NCBI GenBank assembly: GCA_964016985.1
Contig: OZ024828.1
Coordinates: forward strand, 84,894,308 to 84,958,307
Source: Anodontia alba
Lineage: Eukaryota > Mollusca > Bivalvia > Lucinida > Lucinidae
DNA: 64,000 nucleotides
Direction of reading: 5' to 3'
Under the pieces are notes generated by a model. It was given only the letters and a program-made list of their open reading frames with translations, searched no databases and was not told the DNA's origin. This document shows, piece by piece, positions 45,101-57,100 of the stretch (the first letter of the stretch is position 1; the number at the start of each line of letters is the position of its first letter). The position numbers were made by a program, and so were the translations under genes.

Positions 45101-48100
45101 ATTTTGTTGGTTTTGTCATGAGGTGGCTCATATTTTTTCCACAATAACCTGGGCCCAGTTGTTCAAAGCGTCGTTAGCTTAACGAGCTCGTTAAGGGTCA
45201 CTCCGTTAACTGTTTTAGCAGATTCAATATACAATATTCTGATATTTTTTGCTGAAAAAATGTGAGTAGCTTTTGCACTGCAAAAGCTACTCACATTTTT
45301 TCAGCAAAAACTTTCAGCATATTTGCATATCGATGTAAATTTTAACGAATCGTTAACTAACGATGTCGTTAGCTTTGAAAATCTGGGCCCTGAAATGCAT
45401 GTCCACAAAAATGCTGAATTAAACTGCTTCTACCAGTAGTTACCAACCTTTGCTAGTATTTGTCTGAGTTTCTCCTTGGCCATTTCGGTGGAGTTGAGTG
45501 TCTGAGTGCTGTAATTATGAGGCACATCTACATCAGCTCTCACTGTCAACTTTCTGTTCATTTCTTTTTCCTTCTTATTAACATCACTGGCCCTCTTCAG
45601 TTCTTCCTGTGAAATAAAACACATTCTTTAAGCCTTATGCTGAATAAATTAAGATGCCATGCCCACTTCTAATTTTCAGCCAATCAGATTACTTGATTCT
45701 GGTTGCTGGTAAAAATTCACATACTTGATGCCAAATAGAAGCCAACTGATCTGGATCTACACTGTTTGCAAAGGCAGGGCATATCCGTGTTCAGCAGGAC
45801 AAGGTTTAATAAACTGTCAAATCCTTCCTGTTAATATACAAAAATTTTCCCTAATATCTGGACTGACATTTCTGAGAAAACAGGGTAGGCCCTGATCAAA
45901 CTGCACTCAAAAGTTATTCTTTTTAAAATCTATTTACTTTCACTACAGCTTGTGTTTATAGTGTAGTGTGGCATAGAACATCTCCCCGTACTTCACTATA
46001 CTGTAGTTTATACACTCTGGTCCTTTGTGATCATTGAGCCCATTCTGTGAGTTTTGAAAACTTATAAGATGATCACTGATGAGGCCTAATAATGTAAATG
46101 GTCAAAACTAGCTAATTTGGCCCATAAAACTTGACACTTTAGCTGTTTTCAGTTTTGGGTGTGTCCTCCTCACTGTGCTCAAGGATCATTCCTTATAGAA
46201 TTTTTTTACTTCCTAAGGAGTTGTATCCATTTTACCCATAATTCTATCCCTACTTTCTTCTTCCAATGAAAAGGATACAATTTTACCCTTTTCCTGCTTA
46301 ACCCAGATATACATTGCTTTTGCAAACAGTGTAGATCCAGATCAGTTGGCTTCTGAAGAAGCCAACTGATCTGGACCAGCACTGTTTGTCATTTAGAATG
46401 TGAATTTGTATCAATATCCTGGATCAAGTAATCTGATTGGCTGAAAATTAGGAGTGGGCATGGCATCTTAATTTATTCAGCAGGACAAGGGTTAAGATGT
46501 TTGAAAACTTGAAAATGGAATTGTAATGGAGCTATATTACTAATTTATTATGTTTCAATGAAACTTATGGACTCAAGTCTTTCCTCTAAAGTCACCAGCA
46601 GCTGCCACAGAGGCACCAGATAGCCTGCCTATTTTGCAAGCCCTTTAGGTTCCAAACAACCAGATAGCCTACCTATTTTGCAAACCATTTAGGCTCCAAA
46701 CAACCAGACAGCCTACCTATTTTGCAAACCATTTAGGCTCCAAACAACCAGATAGCCTACCTATTTTGCAAACCATTTAGGCTCCAAACAACCAGATAGC
46801 CTACATATTTTGCAAGCCATTTAGGCTCCAAACAACCAGATAGCCTACCTATTTTGCAAGCCATTTAGGTTCCAAACAACCAGATGGCCTACCTATTTTG
46901 CAAGCCCTTTACAACATGAAATCTTGGTCAAATTTGTATGCAGTTTATGCAATAGAGATGTAACAGAAAGATGAATGGTATTTGTATCAATTATGGACAA
47001 TCTCACATAATTTACCAGCAATTTCAATCATGTATACAAAGTAGATCTGCCACTGCAATGCTTTTTAATTTTTACCACTCTCTGAGCAGATTTAGCAGCC
47101 AACAAAAGAATGAATGATGTTTTTTTCTTATTTTTCACAGAAAACAGACTTTGACATTTAATACAAATTGTCTCCTAAGGATTCAATAGATGACAAATTG
47201 ATATTTTTCTTATTTTCCCCAAAAAATACACTTAGTTCATGCAAATTGTCTCCTAAGAATTCAACAGATAACAAACTGATGATATATTTTCCAAGAAAAT
47301 AGACATTGGCATTTCATGTAAATTGTCTCTTTAGTTAGGAGACATTGCATGAAGAGTTAAAGCCTATTTTCTGGGAAACATACAAAAAATATTTCAAAAT
47401 ATTGTCTGCTGAAATCTTTACCCAGCATCCTAAGCATTAATTCCTTTGAAACAAGTGTTTATACCATATTATCTTGAATGAAATCTTTTCTCAGTCCAGG
47501 TCTGTCCCGATCTCTCAGTTTCTCCAAGTACAACATATTGAGGTTATCAAGTGGATCCCAGCTTCTAGTAGTTGGATCTCGAACAAAAGATCTCTCACGA
47601 GAGGTAGCTGTTGTTGGCAGAGCGGCAAAGGACTTCTCCTCATGCAGTTGCAATTCTGAAAATAGTTTACTATTTTAAAACTTACCCTTAAAAAGTCTAC
47701 ATTCTAAATTTTTTTCCAGAGAAAATAAGGCTTGGTATTTCATGTGAATTGTCAACCCAGCCCTCATCTGATGATTCACATGTAATGTCAAGCCTTGTTT
47801 TGTAAGAATAATATATTAACCCTTCTCATGCTGAATAAATTAAGATTCCACGCCCACTTCTAATTTTTAGCCAATCAGATCACTTGATCCAAGTTGTTTG
47901 TACAAATTCAAATATTTAATGGCAAACAGTGCAGATCTAGATCAGTTGGTTTCTACAGAAGCCAACTGATCTAGATCTACACTGTTTGCAAAGGCAGAGC
48001 ATATCTGGGTTCAGCAGGACTAGGGTTAACCCTTGTTATACTAAATAAATTAAGGTGCCAAGCCCATTTCAAATTGTCAGCCAATCAGATTATTCACTCC

Positions 48101-51100
48101 AGATTGTTGATACAAATTCACCTACTTAATGACAAACAGTGTAGATCAATGCAGACACCAACTGATCTGGATCTACACTGTTTGCAAAAGTGGGGTATAT
48201 CCTGGTTCAGCATTTGCGCAGGCTGATCAGGGCTTGTGTTGTCTGCAAATTTCATAAGAGCCCATCATATGTAACCTAAATATTCAAAAAGACTTGCCAG
48301 AGCAAAAAAATGTAGAGGAAGATCCGGTGCCACAACGTTTGCAATTCAGCTAGCACTTTTTAGACACCTCACCAAATAGTCAAATACTAAAACTCATAAG
48401 AAGCATGTTAGAGAAATAAGAATCAAAGTACTGAGAGCCCTGGTGAGTTGACTGTCTCTGACTGTAGGCTGGGAAAATGGTCCTGAATGGGGACTTCAGA
48501 CTTTCATTTAACCCTTAACCCTTGTCCTGCTGAATAAATTAAGATGCCATGCCCACTTCAAATTTACAGCCAATCAGATTACTTGATCTGGATTGTTCCT
48601 ATAAATTCACATACTTAAAGGCAAACAGTGCAGATCCAGATCAGTTGGCTTCGTCAGAGGCAAATGATCTGGATCTACACTGTTTCAAAGGCAGGGTATA
48701 TTCGGGTTCAGCAGAAAAAGGGTTAATTTCCTGTAATTTTAGCAAACAGTGCAGACCCTGATCAGATACCACATTCTGTGTCATATGATCTGGGTCTGCA
48801 CTGTTTGCCGATGTCCCAAATATCCCAGTCCAGGTTTTACATATAACCCCCTATCAAGAGCACTCAGATGTCACAGTGACAAGAATAGCGTGGCTATAAA
48901 TAACCGTTATCTGGATTTCATCTAATGTGCAGTTTGATTACATTGGTCAATGATAATAATGTGGCCAACTACTTTAAGGAAATTTTGGCGTGTGTATACT
49001 ATGGCTCGATTGTAAACAATCAATCCAAATATATCAATACAGTTTGGCTGAAAAAAAAAAAAAGATGCACCCAATGTAGAACTATGGAATAACGTATCTC
49101 AAGAATCTGAAGAAAACATATGTTATTGGTACTCATTAGAAGTGCCTCACCAAGGCACTTCTAATGAGTACCAACAACATACAGTCAACCCTCTTTATAC
49201 CGACACTCGATACAACGACAAAATTCGTTATAATGACAATTTCACTGTCACAAAACCTTTGCTTAAGAGGTAACAGTTACTCATAAATTATGCAAGAATA
49301 TTGTATTTAATACTGTAAAGAAACATATGTTTTGGATATTTGTTAGAATTGCCTCACTGAGGCAATTCTAACAAATATCCAAAACATATGTTCTATGAGG
49401 AAATAAGAATAAAACAAGGTCTTTCTTACAGTGCTTGCATTAAGGGAAGTCTGAGAGTCAGAGACTCCCAAAAACTGCCCTGGGACTTCCAAAAATCAAT
49501 GCCAGGAAGTCTGGGACTCCCAACTTTTAAAGATATTTAGTCATTTATAACAAAAATTTGGAATGAATTTATGTGTTATTTAGCTTAACAATGGCAGTTT
49601 TACTCCATAAATGATTGTTTAAGAATATTGAGGTTGAATTTCTGAAAGTGAGTGAAAAAATTTGATCACCAGGACTTCTAGATATTGGAGCTATGAAGTC
49701 CTGGGACTTCCTGATTTTGACAGTTAGTGCAAGCACTGTTCTTACATACCATTCTGTCCATTAAGGATTCTTTACAACAGCAAATTCATTATAATGGCAA
49801 CATCTTTGGGGACAAATGCTGTCATTGTAATGAGGGTTCACTGTATATCTGTATGGAGAAACAAGAAAAATATCAAAGCTTTTGGCAGAAAATGCACCTT
49901 ATCTGGATCTATGGAATATTTAGGGTAAAAATAGTATCTCACCTTCAAAGTCTTCTGTAGTAAATGGTACACCAAATTCTTTACTCATAGACACCACCAT
50001 GTCAGCTGTAGGGAAGAGTTCATTTCTCACAGCTCCTCTCACCTGCTTCAGCTTCGTCATCTAAAATAGACAAGTGGATGGATCAGTTACACTTTTATAG
50101 TCCATCAACTATCTTTCTTTCCTATAGGTATGAACTAGGGCACAGCATTTCCTACAAGACCTGCATGTGCACCCAGCAAAGACTGATTATTAAGGCTGGT
50201 ATGGTTAATCGGATAATCGATTAACTGATCGATAAATACCACAAAAACAATAATCGTTACAGATTTGCTGATAATCGATCATTTTATTTCTGTGTCTGTT
50301 ACTTTAGCGTATTTACCCCTTGTATTCAAACACCTCAACTCCTTACCATACTTAATCTAAAATTTGAATAAATACAATTTAATATGTCTAAAAATAGTTG
50401 AATGAGTGGCAAACAGTGTAGACCCAGATGAGACGCCGCATTTGCGGCGTCTCATCTGGATCTACACTGTTTGCTCAGGCTTGTCTGACCTAATACATAC
50501 AATAAAGTATAACATATGGTAAGAGTCATGCTCGAACAGACAGGTAAAATTATGACCAAATCTTCAATGATTACTAATCAATTATCGATCACAATGACAT
50601 GACTGATAAACAATTATCTTTTCAGCTCTGATTAGCCAGCCTTACTGATTAGTCTGTGCACAGAGGCTGATCAGTCTTTGCTGTCCGCCTGAGAATGCTT
50701 TAGATCCTTGACTACCCACAGAGTACCTTGTGAAGACTTATCAGACTGCATGGAAGCGCATGCTGATCTGAATCTTCACTAGGCATACATGCAATCTTGT
50801 AGGAAATGCTGTGCCTCAGATCATATGATACTGATAATACCTACCATATTTACCCTAAGTATTGGGACACCATATCTACTTACCATACCTCTCCTAAAAG
50901 TTTAAATAGTCCATTCTACTATGTGTCTAAAGTATTACTGTATGTATGGCAAACAGTGTAGACCCTGATCAGATGCTGCATTCTGCAGTGCTGATCTGGG
51001 TCTACACTATTTGTAAAGGCCTATCGGCCCCAATACTTAGGGTTATTATGGTAATCTTAGGTTACAGGGTTGTGGGCATTGGAACAACCACAAAAAAAAC

Positions 51101-54100
51101 TGCCTCCAGCAGATATCAACCTCAGACTTTGATCACGTAACTCTGAAACACAGAGAGAGTTTTCAGTCGATGATATGAGATGGGCTTGAACCCACAACCT
51201 TAAGCACTGCAGTCAAAGGTTCTAACCACTTGGCTAACCACTTTGAAACAATGAAAGTATGCAAAATAAAAAAAAAATGATAAGGTTCTCTGCAAGGAAA
51301 TGCCATACAGACTGCTGAAGAACTCTACAATGGATACAAGCTCGTAAGATTATGTATTTAATTTCATCAGGCTATTGTATTCATTATTTGAATTAATGTT
51401 GTTTTAAGCAATTCAAATCTGTTGGGTGATATTAAGAAAAATCATAATCTCTAGGAAGCCTAGGGAAGGAGAAACCTCAGTGTAAAGGTGATTGGATCTG
51501 GAAGAAATTCAAAATGGCTGGATATGGAAGAAAACTGAATCTACAGGTGGTGAGGTAAAATAAAGTGACATCCTCCCAAACAGTCCCCCACCCCAACATC
51601 CTTCTATCCCTCCCCTCTCATCATTTTTTTTATAAACCTTGGATATTCTGTTAAGTGGATTCTAATTTATTGAATGGTACATACCTCATGCAGTTTAACA
51701 AGGGCCTCAAAACAAGGCTTAGGGACCATGTCCCTAATATAAAGAAGGGGCTGTTTGACAATCTGTCTCAGAGGCTCGTGAAGTTTCACACGGCATAGAT
51801 CAACATCCAGAGGTCCATACAGCCGAGCACTAAAACTGAAGTTGGAGTTGAACAGCACTACCACATCTGTAAGAAAAATAAAAAAGGTCCTGATAATAGT
51901 TTTTATGTTTACTCTAAATATTAACCCTTGTTATGCTCAACCCGGATATACCCTGCCTTTGCAAACAGTGCAGATCCAGATCAGTTGGCTTCTGAAGAAG
52001 CCAACTGGTCTGGATCTGCACTGTTGGCCATTCAGTATGTGAATTTACGTCAACAATCTGGATTAAGTAATCTGATTGGTTGACAGTTAGAAATGGGTGT
52101 GGGCTCTTAATTTATTCAGCATGACAAGGGTTAAGACATATTTATCCTCAATTTTTAATATGGTCATTTGACTAACTGCTGATGAGACTAAAATGCTTGC
52201 TGGAAGGCAAACAGAGTAGACACTGAGCACTAAACAGTGTAGATCCAGATCAAACTGCTCCTAAATGATCAGTTTGATCTGAGTCTACACCATTTGCTAG
52301 GATATTATAATCCAAATATTCAGGTAAATACATTAAAATTTCAAAATAAAAACAAGATTATAATCTTACTAACAGCTTGTTATAAAAGGAGGAGTATTTT
52401 ATGATAATTCTGGGATAATTTTTTCCAGCTCTTTCTAAAACCATTTGTTGTGGATGTTACCTCACCAAAGCACTTCTGATAAGTATCCACATAATTATGT
52501 TTTTATCGAGAATAAAGAAAACTTTTCCCTAAATCATCATCAAATACTCCTTAAAAGGTCCTCTGCATTTGGTAATTTCATAGATTATGCCAAAGATAAG
52601 CCTGGTATTCAAAGCTTATACTTATAACTGTATTTATTTTATTGTCAGCGGTGAAATCAGTGTATATCTGATGAAAATAAAAGTGGTATCAATCACTAGT
52701 GAATTGATATCGTATCATTTCACTATAGTGAATGATACGATTTATATTTTCACTCTTCGCTTTGGACGACTTCGGTTTTCTTCACTGTTTCAGAAGTGGA
52801 TGTTACCTCCACTTCAGATTTTTGAACACCTCTAACTTCTTTGTTTCTGAACTAAACTATCAAGTGTTGGTATGCATTTTCTTAGTTAGAATGTAAGGAA
52901 CATTATGGTATCAAAATTATTTTGATTCGCCGAAACTTTTTGTTTTTTTTTGTCTCTGGAGCGGTTCACATGTTAAGCACTGAGCGTCGACGCCATGACG
53001 TTCATGTTTTGTTTGGTGACGTTACTTATGACGTCAGAAACGCGCATTTACGTGTGAACAATAAAATAAAAAGAAAATTTACTCTTTTTCAGTGAATACC
53101 ATAAAAAATTTCATCTCGTGTAATGAAAACATTCAAATTTTCACTCGAGCTTCGCACTCGTGAAAATACTGATGTTTTCATTTCACTCGATGACAATATT
53201 TATGGTATTCACAGCAAAAGAATAAATATCCTCTATTTACCCTAAGCAAACAGTGTAGACCCTGATCAGATGCCACATCTGTTTGCAACTCATCCAGCAC
53301 TATTTTAGATACATCAACAGTATAATGGAGAATTTACATTTGCATCATCCCTTTCAGCTCTGCAGACTGTGCAAATAGTGTAGATCCAGATGAGATGGCT
53401 CATAATGAGCCATCTTGTCAGGATATACACTGCTTGCCATTCCTTTTAATTTTACTGAAACCCCTATTTGCATCAATGGACATGTCCAAATTCACAAATG
53501 GAATAGTCCACTTCAAATATTTAGGGATGAAAGGGTTATGCCAGAATCCAGCATTTTACTGGATGGACCTATGGACAGACAGACTGATGGAAAGATGGGA
53601 GCTTATCCTAAATTCCCTTTAGTGATCCAGTGGTGGAAGACTAATTCTAATAATACCAGAGGTAAGGCAATTCTAATGAGGCAGAGTACCATGGCATATG
53701 GGACGTGCCATGCAAAAACATATCTCTGGGCATATGCAGACAGTGACGGCTCAGGTAAGACTGCACATCCACACAGTCTGATAAGTGCCTACACTGTCTG
53801 TTCACTAACAGATCACTGAATACTACAGAATGTATGAATGGAGAGCAAAGGCCCAGATGATACTTTGTGCATGTACAGGATGATCTGAATCTGCGCATTT
53901 TGCGCATTTATAAAGCACTTTTCTGCTTGACATGGCCCACGTTTTTGTAATATTTCTCGATATCTTTCATATCTAGAACTATCTCGCTGGCTGGCTGTTT
54001 TCACCTGAATTTTCTGGTTGTGGTAGGCTTTCCCAAATTTCCTTAACTCCATAATCTCGAAGTCCTTCCAGTACAAAGAGATGCATGATACCATCCAACA

Positions 54101-57100
54101 CCTGGAAACCAGTCACAATGTCCAGGGTACGACTCTCCTGCTGCATCCTGCAACAATCATCAAAACATAAAGTGAGATTGTAAACATTTTAACTCTTAAA
54201 GTGCTAAATTTAAATATTAGCAGACATTAAAATGTATTTTTAAATATTTTTCTTACTTTACCACAGGAACATGTCTTGACTTTTCATTTCAAGCTCCATT
54301 TTCTTGGAAAAATAAGAAAAATGGCACAAACCTGTCATCTGATAATTTCATGACAAGCGATAAACATTCTAAGTATCAAATTTACCATTGCAGATGACAC
54401 ATTTCAAATAATCATAACTCTTATAAGATGCTTTTTTCAATTTAAAAACATATTTTTCTTAGCCCAAATAGGGGACTGCACATGTATATTTGAAGACCCA
54501 CTAACCAGTAAACCATAAGGTCTCCTTTTTCATGCACCAGCTCAAATATTGTTTGCAGCTATTTGAATTATGCCAATTAAATATAAACATTAAGGAACAT
54601 ACGCCGAAAGTTTGTATGTTGACAAGGCAGCATCTATGACATGTTGAGGCATATCATCAAGTTCAAGAGCTCTAGCATTGATCTTAGTGATGAGTGTCTG
54701 TAGCTGGTTCAAGAACTGGGTGTTCTTGTAGTCAAACTTGAACACAATCCTTCCAAATGGACACTGTAATTAAACAACAGACACTGTTTTAAAATAAATT
54801 TAAACAGAAAACAAAACAATGTCAATTTATTCTCCTTTCTGTTGAATATTATTTGTTGTTATTTCTTTTTCTTTCTTTCTTTTTCTCTTTTTTTTTATTT
54901 TTTTATTTTTTTTTATTTTTTTTTATTTTTTTTGCTTGTGTTGTTACTACACTACAACTTTTATAACATGATTTGTTATAACATGGTTTTGGATATAACA
55001 GAGTTCAAAGATGGATCCCAAAAATGTATAGATTATATTGAAAAATGACCATAAATGGTCATTTTTCAATATAATCTATACATTTTTGTTTGGATATAAC
55101 ACGGTTGTTTAACTAGCATGGTTTATGCTATGTACTCCAACAATAGTGTTATAAAGAGGTTGTGGTGTATTTGTGTATCAGTTCAACATCTGAGGGACCA
55201 AACCAAATATCTCCAAGCAAGACTTCAATTTATTTGGAAGCAAATGAATTAAACATACCATAGACAGAAAACAGCACTTGTAACAAAATGTCACAAATCT
55301 TGAGAAGCTATCCTCAGAAACTTCAGCTGACGACACTGTGTAAGCTGGAAGTGGTCCAGTCTCTAATTATAACTGGAAAGAAGCTGGATTTGTAGACATC
55401 TGTTCTAGCGATGGGCACTCAAAAACAAGTGCTTGCTACTTCTTACAAAAGTATGGACTAATGAGATCAGATGTCAGTATATTCAGACCCTTATATAAGC
55501 AAATTAATCTAACCGTATTTAACCTAATTACAGCACTGTGCGCTTAGGTTTTTAAAAAATGCTGGGAAACTTGTAGTGGTAAAATATGTACCTACCTATA
55601 CTAAAGGTACACTTAAAAAAAAAACTGCGAAGGATTTGTCAAATGCTGCTTATGCAATGTTTTTGTATGTTGTTTTTTTCTTTCTGATTTTCTTTATAAA
55701 AGCATATGTTGTGGGTACTCATTTGAAATGCATTGAGAAGGATGCAATTCAAATGGGTACCCACAACATATGTCTTTATGAAGAAGTAGACAAAAATACA
55801 CTGGCTGTAATCATTGAAGACTACAGGATAGCTTGACTGTGCGAAAGTGTAGTAATTTGGTCAAATACAGTACTGCTACTTCAGTGAATCCAACTTCAGC
55901 TGTTGGAGTATATATATATATATTTGTGAGACAAACTAATATTTCTGAGACAACTTTACTGATATCCAATAGCCATGAAACTGAGCCTGGTACTTATGAG
56001 AATAAAACTGAGTATGAGTGAAACCAAACTCAGCTTCTATATGCTGAAGCTAACATTTGTGAGACTAAACCTAATATCTAAATGACTGAATCCAAAAATT
56101 TATGAAACTAAATCCAACATTTGTATGATTGAACAGAAAATAAACCAAAAATATGGATAAATTTGTCTTAAAATATGGTAAATGTCCTTAAATTTCTAAC
56201 ACTTTATAAATTCCCCATTTTTTTTTTTTTTTTTTTTTTGTCTAAATTTTTTTCTGCATTTGTTTTATCCTGTTCAGTGCCATTTGTCAGCCAACTTAGT
56301 ATAAGAAATTGAAAGACAAGTACTGTAGAATCATCTGATTTGAAAAATAAGACATTCAAATAAAAAGCCATTTAACAGCAAATATATTACAGCTGCAGAT
56401 AAGATACCTTTTTTCAACCAAAGAGTACTGGGTCCGGTTGTTCAAAACTAACTATCGTTAGTTAACGTATTGTTAAAACTTTGATCATTAATTATGGTGT
56501 ATATGCTAATATTTTTGCTGAAAAAATGTGAGTAGCTTTTGCATTTGCAAAAGCTAATCACATTTTCTCAACCAAAGTAATTCAGAATTAGATATTGTAC
56601 TTACTAGAACACTTAACATTTTGACCACTAATGTGCTTGTTAAGCTAACGATGCTTTGAACAACTGGGCCCTGATATTTTTCTTATTTCTCCACAAACAT
56701 GTATGTTTGCCAAGGTGCTTTTAATGAGTACATGTTCCCACAACATACATTTTAGAGGAGAAATAAGAATAATATTGATGTGGACACTCTTCTTATCTGG
56801 GGCTATTACACTGTACATGTACTAACCTCTGGGGTTGTGGGTATTGGTTCCTTGGCTGCCACTCTTTCTGGAGTTATCAGTGGGTGAGCTAGTTCCACTT
56901 TTATCTTCAACATTGTGTGATTTGATAAATAATGACCTGCTGGCATAGAACTTTCAACTGGAAAAAGAGCAGTCTATTTGTTCTACTAAAGGCTGAGAAC
57001 TCTAATAGGAAAGGTTTTTTTTTACATAATAAGCATCCATTTTACTATCTACAGTGGACCCTTTCAGGCGAGGCAATTCTGTCAAAACAGTTTTGCCTCC

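Noticed and set aside
54842..55048. Small membrane protein
   Set aside because: The Phe-rich frame is a translation of a T-rich tract followed by a MITE.
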